From: RUG11237 sp045119215
GTDB taxonomy: Bacteria > Bacillota > Clostridia > Lachnospirales > Lachnospiraceae
Direction of reading: 5' to 3'
Assembly: GCA_045119215.1 (NCBI GenBank)
Contig: JBGVDD010000168.1
Coordinates: forward strand, 1-64,000
Length of the DNA: 64,000 bases
The notes below the pieces were generated by a model. The model was not told the origin of the DNA. It saw only the letters and a program-made list of their open reading frames with translations, and did no database searches. Shown in pieces: positions 33,884 through 42,565 of this stretch. Position numbers and translations under genes: made by a program. Positions within the stretch are counted from its first letter, which is position 1. Each line of letters opens with the position of its first letter.

Positions 33884-34462
33884 ATGGAACAGGAAAAGAA
33901 AGAAGAGATTGGTGGAATCAAAGGTGCCCTAAAGGAAGCCTTTGGTTTTTTGTGTTATCTAGTGGTAGTATTGCTGCTCACCTTCTTGGTGGTAGAATTT
34001 GTGGGACAGAGAACCGTAGTGAGTGGTTCCTCTATGGAGGAAACCCTGACAGATGGAGATAATCTGATTGTAGATAAGATTATCTACCGCTTCGGTGAGC
34101 CGAGAAGATTTGATATTATAGTCTTTGAATATCAGAAGGAGGAAAATACTTTTTACATTAAAAGAGTGATAGGTCTTCCGGGAGAGACAGTACAGATTGC
34201 AGAGGATGGAACCATTTATATTAATGGAGAGGAATTAGAGGAGAGCTATGGCAGAGCAATCATGAAAGACGCCGGAATTGCCAGGGAACCAATTCAGTTG
34301 AAAGAGGATGAATATTTTGTACTGGGGGATAACCGTAACTGCAGCCGGGACAGCCGGGATAGTGAAGTTGGCCCTGTGAAAAGAGATTGGATTTTAGGAA
34401 AGGCCTGGCTTAGAGTGTACCCTTTTGACAACTTTGAAGTATTAGGCCATGGAGAGGAATAG
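33884..34462 (+). CDS. lepB: type I signal peptidase, second copy
   Basis: 192 residues. One membrane helix (about 15-38), catalytic serine in VSGSSMEETL, catalytic lysine in YIKRVIGLPGE, and box E GDNRNCSRDSRDSEVGPV. It is clearly paralogous to the copy at 32380 but lacks its Arg-rich N-terminus. Several signal peptidases per genome are common in secreting Clostridia. ATG 33884 fits GAGG spacing better than the adjacent ATG 33881. The next gene begins 1 base after its stop. Confidence 0.92.
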   Translation: MEQEKKEEIGGIKGALKEAFGFLCYLVVVLLLTFLVVEFVGQRTVVSGSSMEETLTDGDNLIVDKIIYRFGEPRRFDIIVFEYQKEENTFYIKRVIGLPGETVQIAEDGTIYINGEELEESYGRAIMKDAGIAREPIQLKEDEYFVLGDNRNCSRDSRDSEVGPVKRDWILGKAWLRVYPFDNFEVLGHGEE

Positions 34463-34463
34463 A

Positions 34464-35234
34464 ATGAAAACGATTGCCCAAATAAAAGAAGAATTTAAGA
34501 AACTAACCATAAAGTGTGAGGAAGATATGGAAAAGGTCTTTGCCTTTGAACAGGAATATGGAGGGGATACCAGAGCAGGAGTTAGTGCATTAATAAAAAA
34601 AGCTGAAGGAAAAAGGCGGGCATACGAAAAAGAATTGGATAGATTGTATCAGATGCAAAGCTTTGAACGTCAGTATTCAGACTGCGAATATATCTGTGGT
34701 ATAGATGAAGCAGGAAGAGGTCCCTTGGCAGGTCCTGTGGTGGCAGGAGCAGTAATTTTGCCAAAGAAATGTGATATTCTCTATGTAAATGATTCCAAGA
34801 AACTAACAGCTAAGATGAGGGAGGAACTTTTTGAAGAAATACATGAAAAAGCTATTGCCGTAGGAGTGGGGGTGGTTTCCACGGAAAGAATTGATGAGAT
34901 AAATATTTTACAGGCAACCTATGAAGCGATGAGATTGGCAATAAAGGATTTGGGAGTAACGCCCGATATATTATTAAATGATGCAGTTACTATACCTAAA
35001 ATAACCGTACCACAGGTACCTATTGTTAAAGGGGATGCAAAGAGTATATCGATTGCAGCAGCAAGTATTATTGCAAAGGTGACAAGGGACCGTATGATGT
35101 TGGTTTATGATGAAAAGTATCCGGAGTATGGCTTTGCTGCTCACAAAGGATATGGAAGTGCAGCCCATATGGAGAGTATTCGAACTTATGGACCATGTCC
35201 TATTCACAGAAAAACATTTATTAAATCATTATAA
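34464..35234 (+). CDS. rnhB: ribonuclease HII
   Basis: 256 residues. An N-terminal helical substrate-binding extension (1-65) precedes the RNase H fold with GIDEAGRGPLAGPVVAGAV, NDSKKL, and GDAKSISIAAASIIAKVTRDR; the acidic metal ligands are present. It removes ribonucleotides and RNA-DNA hybrids. ATG 34464 is preferred with GGAGAGG upstream; ATG 34449 would overlap the signal peptidase gene. Confidence 0.95.
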   Translation: MKTIAQIKEEFKKLTIKCEEDMEKVFAFEQEYGGDTRAGVSALIKKAEGKRRAYEKELDRLYQMQSFERQYSDCEYICGIDEAGRGPLAGPVVAGAVILPKKCDILYVNDSKKLTAKMREELFEEIHEKAIAVGVGVVSTERIDEINILQATYEAMRLAIKDLGVTPDILLNDAVTIPKITVPQVPIVKGDAKSISIAAASIIAKVTRDRMMLVYDEKYPEYGFAAHKGYGSAAHMESIRTYGPCPIHRKTFIKSL

Positions 35235-35260
35235 AGTGTAGCGAAAGAGGGGGGCGTACA

Positions 35261-37648
35261 GTGGAAGTAGAAAATATTTCACATCACACAACTGGAAGCA
35301 GTAGACAGGGAATTGCAGCTTATGCTCAGGAAACAGTTTCGGCAAGTAATGTGGCATCTGTCAGTGAACAGGGAACTTCTCTCTATGGATTAACCCCGGG
35401 AAAGGTTTTTTCGGGAGAAATTGTTGCCTTGCACAAAGACAAAGTTATGTTAAAGCTGGATTCCGGTGAAATTATACAGGCATCCACCAATTCTCAGGTA
35501 GAACTTAGACAAGGGCAGCTTTTAGCTTTCCTGGTAAAGTCGAATAACAAAAAACAGCTGGCTATTAAGCCGTTGTTCGATGTAGTTATAAATAATTCCT
35601 CAGTGTTAAAAGCATTGGAAAACGCAGGAGTTCCAGTAACAGCAAAAAACGCCCAACTTATTAATCAGCTTATGATGGAACAGATGCCTATTGATAAGGA
35701 TACTGTAACTGGGTTCTTGAGAAAAATGACATTGTATCCGGATACCAAGATAGATACTCTGGTTGACTTAAAGAAAATGGGGCTATTTTTAAATCAGGAA
35801 AATATTGAAAAATTTCAGCAGTTTCAAAATCATGGATATCGTTTGACAGAAGATGTTTCATTGGTATCTGGGGAAATTGCAGAATATCTTGCCGATACAG
35901 CAAAGGAAGACGGAAGCCGTCTGTTGGGGGATTTTAGAACCATTACGGATTTGTTTTTGCCTTTGAAACAGCAGGTGGACATGGTTACAGATCATGGATT
36001 TTTAAAAACAGGAGAAGAACCTGTAAATCTGGCAGAAAATGGAAAAACTCAAGTATTTACTTCCACTCCAGTGGGATTGACACCGGAAGTATTGACAAAT
36101 GTACAGCAAGAACAAATGGAGCAGATAGAGACAACCTGGTCAAAATATGAAGGACAGGGTGTCCAGGTAGAACAATTGGTGGATGGTTTAAAAATACTAA
36201 ATGACCAGGCGCGGCTTTTGTTAGATGAATTACAGGTACATTTGGAGTTTTCGACAGAGAACAATACGGAGGTTTCTTCCCATGGTGCTCAGGTTTCGCC
36301 AACGAACTCGTTGTCAGGAGAATCGTTAGTATCTACCACGGCTTCTGTAGATTTGTTATCCAAAATATACCATGCCTTTGAGCAATATGAGGCAGGGCAG
36401 ATTCAGGAAGCCAGAAAACAACAAGAAAACAGTCCTCAGCCTAAGATTATGATAGAAAATTCAAAGTTGCATATTCCGGAAAAAACAGAATTTGCCAAGG
36501 ACAGCATTGGCGGAGTTTTGAATGAACAGGAACGGGGAAATCTGGCTCAGAAGGTATATCGACTTACCATGGATATAAGTCAGTATTTTGCTATAAGAAG
36601 TGGTAATATGAAAAGTGAGCATCTGGTGAGTATGTTGCGTGATATGATTCCGGAAGAATTAAGTCAAGCTGATTTTTCTGATTTTATAACAACAGAAAAA
36701 GAGTTAGAAAATGGGAAAAATCCAGAAAGTATTCTGTTAAAACAAACTAGCCCCAAAAGTGTCTTTGGTGCAAAAGAATTGATGAATCAGGTTGCCATAG
36801 AAGCACGTATGGAAAGTGAAAAAGGTGGGAATTTTCAGGTATTGGAATCTGAAAGACAAAGAGAAATGCAAAATACATTTTTGTATAGTACAGAAAGTGA
36901 AAATGTAAATGAAAAAAAATCTGGTTATGACAGAACAGTGTATGAAAAAACAACTTCCCAGAATATTGGTAACAAATATGCCTATGACAAAATTCTTGAA
37001 AAATTGCCTGAGTTTAAGCAGGTAGTTCAAGGAAAAGAATTTCAGAAGATTTTAGGCAAGGTATTCGAGGATAAAATGTCTATATTACCAGAGGAATTAA
37101 GTAAGGAAAAGGTAAAAGAATACTTTGAAAATCTAAGTAAAGGACTAGACAAATATGTAAAGCTTGTGGAGGAAAATGTCAATACTCCAAATCAGGTAAT
37201 AAAAAATACCCAGTCCTTAAAACAGAATGTAGAGTATATCAATCAGCTAAATCAACTGTATAGTTATGTGCAGATACCATTAAAGTTGTCAGGACAAAAT
37301 GTAAATAGTGAGCTTTATGTTATGACAAACAAAAAAAGAAGAAGAGAAGCAAATGAAGCTTTTACGGCTTTGCTTCACTTAGATATGCAGAAATTAGGAC
37401 CTATGGATATTTTTATCACCATGGAGGGAAAACGTGCAGCAGTTCGCTTTTATTTAGAAGATGAAGAGACTGCAAGGTTTATGGGGGGAAAGTCAAGGGT
37501 ATTTTTGGACAAGTTACAAAAATTGGGTTTTCAGATTACAGCAGAATTTGAAAAGAAACCTGAGAATACAAAAGTGGTTGAAGAGTTTGTTCGTCAGGGA
37601 AAAGAGGCAAATTTGGAAGGTGAGTATTCATTTGATATAAGGATGTGA
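35261..37648 (+). CDS. FliK-like hook-length-control domain protein (YlqG-position gene)
   Basis: 795 residues starting at GTG 35261 after GAGGGGGGCG. The N-terminal region (about 45-110) is a small beta-barrel-like domain (GKVFSGEIVALHKDKVMLKLDSGEIIQA), the long middle is Gln/Glu-rich and probably disordered, and the last 150 residues (LNSELYVMTNKK-type start, PMDIFITMEGKRAAVRFYLEDEE) match the FliK C-terminal secretion/hook-length domain. In Bacillus the same place, after rnhB and before the FlhB-tail gene, holds ylqG. No flagellar structural genes are here, so the target may be a secretion switch outside the flagellum or a detached flagellar partner. Confidence 0.65.
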   Translation: MEVENISHHTTGSSRQGIAAYAQETVSASNVASVSEQGTSLYGLTPGKVFSGEIVALHKDKVMLKLDSGEIIQASTNSQVELRQGQLLAFLVKSNNKKQLAIKPLFDVVINNSSVLKALENAGVPVTAKNAQLINQLMMEQMPIDKDTVTGFLRKMTLYPDTKIDTLVDLKKMGLFLNQENIEKFQQFQNHGYRLTEDVSLVSGEIAEYLADTAKEDGSRLLGDFRTITDLFLPLKQQVDMVTDHGFLKTGEEPVNLAENGKTQVFTSTPVGLTPEVLTNVQQEQMEQIETTWSKYEGQGVQVEQLVDGLKILNDQARLLLDELQVHLEFSTENNTEVSSHGAQVSPTNSLSGESLVSTTASVDLLSKIYHAFEQYEAGQIQEARKQQENSPQPKIMIENSKLHIPEKTEFAKDSIGGVLNEQERGNLAQKVYRLTMDISQYFAIRSGNMKSEHLVSMLRDMIPEELSQADFSDFITTEKELENGKNPESILLKQTSPKSVFGAKELMNQVAIEARMESEKGGNFQVLESERQREMQNTFLYSTESENVNEKKSGYDRTVYEKTTSQNIGNKYAYDKILEKLPEFKQVVQGKEFQKILGKVFEDKMSILPEELSKEKVKEYFENLSKGLDKYVKLVEENVNTPNQVIKNTQSLKQNVEYINQLNQLYSYVQIPLKLSGQNVNSELYVMTNKKRRREANEAFTALLHLDMQKLGPMDIFITMEGKRAAVRFYLEDEETARFMGGKSRVFLDKLQKLGFQITAEFEKKPENTKVVEEFVRQGKEANLEGEYSFDIRM

Positions 37649-37652
37649 CGTT

Positions 37653-37961
37653 TTGGGAGAATATGCTCATTTTTTTAAGGAAAAGGAAAAAAAGAAACCA
37701 AAAACAGCGGTGGCATTATCCTATGATGCATCGGATAGTGCACCTAAAATTGTGGCAACAGGGCAAGGTTATGTGGCAGATAAGATAGTGGAAACAGCAA
37801 AAGAAAGCAATGTACCTGTTCACAAAGATGAAAAGCTTGCAAATACTTTGTCAAAGCTGGAAATTGGGGATTACATTCCACCGGAGCTTTACGGTGTGGT
37901 TGCCGAAATTTTAGTGTTTGTAGATGACTGCGAGAAGTTAAAGAGGAAATTGGATGTATAA
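37653..37961 (+). CDS. stand-alone FlhB C-terminal domain (YlqH-like)
   Basis: 102 residues, no membrane helix. AVALSYDASDSAPKIVATGQGYVADKIVETAKESNVPVHKDEKLANTLSKLEIGDYIPPELYGVVAEILVFV matches the FlhB/YscU cytoplasmic tail after its autocleavage site. The NPTH cleavage motif itself and all membrane helices are missing, so only the FlhB-CC fragment is encoded. Paired with the FliK-like gene it could imitate the FliK-FlhB substrate-switch interaction. TTG 37653 starts 4 bases after the previous stop, and its end overlaps yraN by 8 bases. Confidence 0.8.
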   Translation: MGEYAHFFKEKEKKKPKTAVALSYDASDSAPKIVATGQGYVADKIVETAKESNVPVHKDEKLANTLSKLEIGDYIPPELYGVVAEILVFVDDCEKLKRKLDV

Positions 37962-38298
37962 TAAACGAAAAGTGGGAGACTGTTATGAAGAAAAAGCAGT
38001 GTTGTACCTAAAGGGAAAAGGATATAAGATTTTGTCAAGAAATTTTCGGTGTCGCAGTGGCGAAATCGATATCATTGCCAGGGAAGGGGATACCATATGC
38101 TTTGTGGAGGTAAAATACCGCAGAAATCACTGTCATGGTTATCCTGAGGAAGCGGTTTCTTATTATAAGCAGGAGACAATACGTAAGGTGGCGCAGTACT
38201 ATTTCGTCCGTTACAAGCTGCCCTTTGACACGGATTGCAGATTTGATGTGATTGCTATAGAGGGAGAAGAACTTCGACATATTATCAATGCATTTTAG
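37954..38298 (+). CDS. yraN: YraN/UPF0102-family nuclease-like protein
   Basis: 114 residues with the restriction-endonuclease-like core: GDCYEEKAVLYLKGKGYKILSRNFRCRSGEIDIIAREGDTICFVEVKYRR (E-x-D...E-x-K). UPF0102 proteins are found next to rnhB in many bacteria and are thought to have a role in DNA handling; biochemical function is unsettled. Overlaps the preceding gene by 8 bases. Confidence 0.9.
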   Translation: MYNKRKVGDCYEEKAVLYLKGKGYKILSRNFRCRSGEIDIIAREGDTICFVEVKYRRNHCHGYPEEAVSYYKQETIRKVAQYYFVRYKLPFDTDCRFDVIAIEGEELRHIINAF

Positions 38299-38314
38299 GA
38301 TGGGAGGAATAGAG

Positions 38315-39163
38315 TTGATAGAGAGTGTAAAATACACAAATAAACGGGAAATATTTGAAATTGTAGAAAGGGAGGGAGTAACATACCTGGAATTTAAGGA
38401 TATGCAGAAACTGCCGGTAATCCATGGATTTTCTACAAGGCTTGGAGGAGTGAGTGAGGGTATTTATAGTTCCATGAACTTAAGTTATACCAGGGGAGAT
38501 GATGAGACAGCTGTTACGGAGAATTTTAAACGTTTTGCAAAGGCTTTGGGAGTTAGCAGTGAAAGCTTTGTTTTGTCTGATCAGACTCACACAACTAACA
38601 TACGCCGTGTAGGTGCAGAAGACAGGGGAAAAGGGTTTACAAAGGAAAGGGACTATTCGGATATTGACGGATTGGTTACAAATGAGCCTGGTGTAACACT
38701 GGCTTGCTTTTATGCGGATTGTGTTCCTTTATATTTTGTAGATAAAAAACATCATGCAATTGGTTTGGCACATTCGGGATGGAAAGGAACGGTAGGAGAG
38801 ATAGGAAGAAAGATGGTGGAGACCATGGAAAAAGAGTTTCAGAGCCGGCCGGAAGATATTGTGGCAGCTATTGCTCCGTCTATCTGTAGGAATTGTTACG
38901 AAGTCAGTGAAGATGTAGCATTAGAATTCAAGAAAATTTTCCCGGAAAATGAGCATAATTGTATTATGGATGATAAAGGAAATGGAAAATATCAATTGGA
39001 TTTGTGGGAGTGTAACCGTAGGATCCTAAGAAAAGCAGGAGTAGATGAAGAACACATAATAGTATCAAATTTGTGCACATGTTGTAATCCTAAGTTTTTG
39101 TTTTCCCATCGGGCGAGTCAGGGGAAAAGAGGAAACTTGGGAGCTTTTCTTGCGTTGAAATAG
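38315..39163 (+). CDS. pgeF: PgeF/YfiH-family purine nucleoside phosphorylase (multicopper-oxidase-like)
   Basis: 282 residues. VIHGFSTRLGGVSEG, DQTHTTNIRRV, CFYADCVPLYFVDKKHHAIGLAHSGWKGTVGEIG and a C-terminal CTCCNPKFLFSHRASQGKRGNLGAF give the conserved Cys/His zinc site. The family has adenosine phosphorylase/deaminase activity (earlier called laccase) and a peptidoglycan-editing role in E. coli. TTG 38315 is chosen because GGGAGG lies 7 bases upstream; ATG 38288 lacks a site and overlaps yraN. Confidence 0.9.
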   Translation: MIESVKYTNKREIFEIVEREGVTYLEFKDMQKLPVIHGFSTRLGGVSEGIYSSMNLSYTRGDDETAVTENFKRFAKALGVSSESFVLSDQTHTTNIRRVGAEDRGKGFTKERDYSDIDGLVTNEPGVTLACFYADCVPLYFVDKKHHAIGLAHSGWKGTVGEIGRKMVETMEKEFQSRPEDIVAAIAPSICRNCYEVSEDVALEFKKIFPENEHNCIMDDKGNGKYQLDLWECNRRILRKAGVDEEHIIVSNLCTCCNPKFLFSHRASQGKRGNLGAFLALK

Positions 39164-39183
39164 AGGGTTAAACATGGTATAAT
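39155..39183 (+). promoter_or_regulatory. promoter of the GH13-like gene
   Basis: TTGAAA at 39155-39160, 17-base spacer, TATAAT at 39178-39183; it begins within the end of pgeF. Confidence 0.7.
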
Positions 39184-39229
39184 GAAAACAACGTGATACA
39201 AGGATAAGTGAAAGGATTATGAATTTGAA

Positions 39230-41158
39230 ATGGAAGGAACCGGAAGAAATGTTCTTGAAATAAAAGAAGGAAACTATAGGCAGATGGGTATCTGGGCATA
39301 CCACAAAGGTTATCAGATTACAATTGCATTAAAGGAAGTAAAAAAGCTATGTCTATGCCTATACGATAAAAAAACAAAACAAAACAAGTATGAGATTCAT
39401 CTGCCATTAGAATACCGAAGAGGGCGATTGTATAGTTATTATATTGCCGGAATTGATTTAGCTGACTATTTCTACCAATTTGTGGTGGATGGAAAGGTGT
39501 ATATGGATCCTTATGCACGGGCAATTACAGGGCGTGAGGTGTATGGACAGCCTCATAAAGCAACACAAATTTTTGGGAAAATTTATCAGGAGGAATATGA
39601 GTGGGAGAATGATAAATTTCCTGAATTGCAGACATATGAAATGTTTATGTATAAATTGCATGTACGTGGATTCACGAAACATAGAAATTCTAAGGTAAAG
39701 CATAAAGGAACTTTTCTGGGAGTTACAGAAAAAATACCATATTTAAAAGAACTTGGTGTGACTACAATAGAATTGATGCCAGCTTATGAATTTGAGGAAA
39801 TTGTTAATAGAGAATCAAATTATATGCCTGTTTACCAACAGGAAGATACGGAAGAACAGCAGGTGTTAAACTACTGGGGATATGGAGAAGGGGATTATTT
39901 TACACCGAAATCTTCCTACGCAGCGACAAGAAATCCCCAAAGAGAGTTTAAGGATATGGTGAAAGCTTTTCATAAAGAAAATATGGAAGTGGTCATGGAA
40001 TTTTATTTTGATGATTCTAAAAGCCAGGGATTTATTGTTGAATGTGTAAAGTATTGGGTGGATGAGTACCATATTGATGGAGTTCATTTGTATGGAAAAT
40101 CCTTGCCCACGGTGCTATTGGCACAGGAACCATTGCTTTCAGGTATCAAGATTTTTCAAGATTATCAGGATACTTCAAAAGTATACAAACCGGGAGAACA
40201 GGTGGAATATAGGAATCTCATAGAATATAATGATGGATTTTTGGAATGTGGACGAAGCCTTCTAAAAGGTGATGGGAACAGAGTAAGCGATTTTGCGTAT
40301 CGGGCTCGGAAAAATGAAGAACAGCAGGCAGTTGTAAATTATATGGCAAACAACAATGGTTTTACACTTTATGACAGCGTGTGTTATGAAAAGAAACATA
40401 ATGAGGCAAACGGAGAGGGAAACAATGATGGCTCTAATCAGAACTACACATGGAACTGCGGTGTGGAAGGGGAAACAAGAAAGAAAAAAATACTGGAATT
40501 TAGAAAAAAACAGATAAAGAATGCGCTAGCCTTTGTTTTTCTAAGTCAGGGAATACCACTATTAATGAGTGGGGATGAACGCTGCAACACCCAGCAGGGA
40601 AATAATAATGCATATTGTCAAGATAATGAGACTTCCTGGATGACATGGAGCCAGGGAAAACTTCAAAAGGAAATATTTGAATACGTTAAATTCTTGGTGA
40701 AACTTCGAAAGGAACACCCAATTTTGTCAGGGAAGGCCAGACTTCGAGTACTGGATTATCTGGCATGCGGATATCCGGATGTGTCTTATCATAGCGAGAG
40801 AGCCTGGACTCCGTATTTTGATGCAGAAAGCAGATATTTTGGAGTGATGTACTGTGGCAATTATGCTTGTATCGATAGAGTTCAAAGTGATGATTATTTT
40901 TATATAGCGTACAATATGCATTGGGAGGAACATGCATTGGCACTTCCAAACATTCCAAAGGGAAAGAAGTGGGCTTTTGTATTTAGTACAACAGAAGATA
41001 ATCAGACAGAGGAACTTTTAAAACAGGCTTCGATGGTATTGGATGAACAGAAGAAAATTTCAATATCACCTCGGTCTATTACTGTTTTAAAGAGTGTCAA
41101 TGTAGAGGAAAGTAAGAAAAGAAGAAGCAAAAGTAAAATGACTCACAGTCTTACCTAA
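39230..41158 (+). CDS. GH13 isoamylase/GlgX-like protein lacking the catalytic residues
   Basis: 642 residues: N-terminal beta-sandwich (about 20-105), a TIM-barrel GH13 domain (about 130-530) and a C-terminal beta domain. The glycogen-debranching plan is plain (HVRGFTKH, KEKIPYLKELGVTTIELMPAYEF, KHNEANGEGNNDG, LLMSGDERCNTQQGNNNAYCQDNE). However, region I asparagine-histidine is Asp-Asp in EFYFDDS; the nucleophile motif DGFRFD is DGVHLY (Arg to H286, Asp to Y288); the acid/base region aligns with KIFQDYQD; and the HD of region IV is N375-N376. Hydrolysis should be impossible, so a carbohydrate-binding or regulatory role is inferred. ATG 39230 has a poor ribosome site; a better one serves an overlapping 14-codon frame at 39219. 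Confidence 0.8.
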   Translation: MEGTGRNVLEIKEGNYRQMGIWAYHKGYQITIALKEVKKLCLCLYDKKTKQNKYEIHLPLEYRRGRLYSYYIAGIDLADYFYQFVVDGKVYMDPYARAITGREVYGQPHKATQIFGKIYQEEYEWENDKFPELQTYEMFMYKLHVRGFTKHRNSKVKHKGTFLGVTEKIPYLKELGVTTIELMPAYEFEEIVNRESNYMPVYQQEDTEEQQVLNYWGYGEGDYFTPKSSYAATRNPQREFKDMVKAFHKENMEVVMEFYFDDSKSQGFIVECVKYWVDEYHIDGVHLYGKSLPTVLLAQEPLLSGIKIFQDYQDTSKVYKPGEQVEYRNLIEYNDGFLECGRSLLKGDGNRVSDFAYRARKNEEQQAVVNYMANNNGFTLYDSVCYEKKHNEANGEGNNDGSNQNYTWNCGVEGETRKKKILEFRKKQIKNALAFVFLSQGIPLLMSGDERCNTQQGNNNAYCQDNETSWMTWSQGKLQKEIFEYVKFLVKLRKEHPILSGKARLRVLDYLACGYPDVSYHSERAWTPYFDAESRYFGVMYCGNYACIDRVQSDDYFYIAYNMHWEEHALALPNIPKGKKWAFVFSTTEDNQTEELLKQASMVLDEQKKISISPRSITVLKSVNVEESKKRRSKSKMTHSLT

Positions 41159-41160
41159 AA

Positions 41161-41194
41161 AACCTGACAAGGGACAATCCTTGTCAGGTTTTTT
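41161..41194 (+). terminator. rho-independent terminator after the GH13-like gene
   Basis: AACCTGACAAGG, loop GACAAT, CCTTGTCAGGTT, T-run. The preceding A-run may let it work in both directions. Confidence 0.9.
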
Positions 41195-41207
41195 ACTGGG
41201 GGTAAAT

Positions 41208-41341
41208 GTAACAGTTCAGGCAGGTCTGCGCATTTACTGCGCTGACCGTGTAAAAATGTGTATTTAACAAAAATCGGGCAATTTTGCATGCGTAAGCATT
41301 GCCCGATTTCGTAACAGTTTAGCTTATGGCTGAACTGTTAC
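41208..41341. repeat. 134-base element with 12-base terminal inverted repeats (MITE- or REP-like)
   Basis: It begins GTAACAGTTCAG and ends CTGAACTGTTAC, exact inverted repeats. It contains three hairpins: GGTCTGCGC/GCGCTGACC (41223-41247), GGGCAATTTTGCATGC with its partner (about 41276-41304), and the 31-base right-end palindrome (41311-41341). Parts recur at 9442-9472 and 33838-33864. Its right end overlaps the luxS stop codon. No coding capacity. Confidence 0.75.
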
Positions 41342-41820
41342 GGGTAAATCAATTGTTCTTCAGTAATCTGATACAATACTTCGTCTAAATATTTTTTTGC
41401 CAGGTAATTTGCCATAGGCAGATTCATATCCAGATAATTTCCGCAGTCTTTTGCAGAGGCGCCTGGTACCTGACCCTGGAAGTTGGCAATAAATTCGTAC
41501 ATCTCGATAATCAATGGAAGAATGTCTTTGGATGTATAATCTCCTGAAAGAAGCAGATAGAATCCTGTACGGCATCCCATAGGTCCAAAGTAGACGGTTT
41601 TGTCTTTGTAAGTATTATGGTTTCTTAAGAATGTTGCTGCTAAATGTTCTATGGTGTGAATTTCGGCAGTATTCATTACAGGCTCTTCATTTGGTTTTGT
41701 CATTCTTAAGTCAAAGGTAGTGATGGTTTCAGCACCAAATTTATCTTTTCTGGAAACGTAGACCCCTTTTTTTAATTTAATATGATCAATGGTAAAGCTG
41801 GTGATTTTTTCCATATACAA
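41338..41820 (-). CDS. luxS: S-ribosylhomocysteine lyase LuxS
   Basis: 160 residues. The metal site HTIEH (H55, E58, H59) and C126 (SAKDCGNY) are intact, with the GCRTGFYLL segment. It cleaves S-ribosylhomocysteine to homocysteine and DPD, the precursor of autoinducer 2, in the activated methyl cycle. ATG 41820 has AAGGAG with 7-base spacing. The last codons run into the right end of the repeat element, which supplies the TAA. It is convergent with the GH13-like gene. Confidence 0.96.
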   Translation of the reverse strand: MYMEKITSFTIDHIKLKKGVYVSRKDKFGAETITTFDLRMTKPNEEPVMNTAEIHTIEHLAATFLRNHNTYKDKTVYFGPMGCRTGFYLLLSGDYTSKDILPLIIEMYEFIANFQGQVPGASAKDCGNYLDMNLPMANYLAKKYLDEVLYQITEEQLIYP

Positions 41821-41940
41821 TGTCTCCTTTTCTTTGATTATATTGTTAAAATACCTTTTACTATTTTAGCATAAGAGAAAATAAAAACAAGAGGAAGATA
41901 TTAAACTTTTCTAAAATACATGAAGTTTATCTGTATTTTA

Positions 41941-41968
41941 TTGACAAAAAAACTGAGAGTGATACACT
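41941..41968 (+). promoter_or_regulatory. promoter of the UPF0303 gene
   Basis: TTGACA at 41941-41946, a 16-base spacer and TACACT at 41963-41968. Confidence 0.55.
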
Positions 41969-42005
41969 ATTATTGTTAAATAGTAACGAAACGGAGGGTA
42001 TGGTT

Positions 42006-42521
42006 ATGACAGCAGAAGAGAAGAAAAAATTTGAAGATTTAGAACAGGTACTAATGGGACAGGAGGATATATTACAGTTTACTCATTTTACCAATAGTGA
42101 TGCCTGGGAATTAGGCAGTATGATGGTGGCGGAAGCAAAGAAAAGAAACGCGAACATGGGAATTCGTATTGAACTTAATAACGGTCTATGTGTGTTTCAG
42201 TACATGTCAGATGGCACCACGAAAAGAAATGAAAGCTGGTTAAAGAGAAAGATTAATACAGTTCGCCTTATGGAAAAAAGCAGTCTGAATTTTTATACGT
42301 CTATGTGTAAGGCAGAGCAGACCATGGCAGATATTTTTTTGGATGAAAGAGAGTATGCCTGCTGTGGTGGGGCGTTTCCAATTCGTTTAGAGGATGCAGG
42401 AGTATACGGTGTGATAGCGGTGTCTGGTCTAAATCATGTGGGAGATCATGATTTTATTGTAAAGTGCGTGGGAAAATACCTTCATGCAGATGAAGTTCCA
42501 AGAATCTCAGGGCATATTTAA
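42006..42521 (+). CDS. UPF0303 family protein (HbpS/GlcG-like fold)
   Basis: 171 residues. LRIxxxDG-like core ANMGIRIELNNGLCVFQYMSDGTTKRNESWLKRKINTVRLMEKSSL and the C-terminal CCGGAFPIRLEDAGVYGVIAVSGLNHVGDHDFIV match UPF0303, a relative of the haem-binding HbpS/GlcG proteins. Molecular role unknown. ATG 42006 fits GGAGGG (7 bases); an ATG at 42000 is too close. It is monocistronic between luxS and a convergent operon. Confidence 0.82.
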   Translation: MTAEEKKKFEDLEQVLMGQEDILQFTHFTNSDAWELGSMMVAEAKKRNANMGIRIELNNGLCVFQYMSDGTTKRNESWLKRKINTVRLMEKSSLNFYTSMCKAEQTMADIFLDEREYACCGGAFPIRLEDAGVYGVIAVSGLNHVGDHDFIVKCVGKYLHADEVPRISGHI

Positions 42522-42565
42522 TTTGTTATGATACGTATCTGTTCAGGGCTACTGAATAGTTACTA

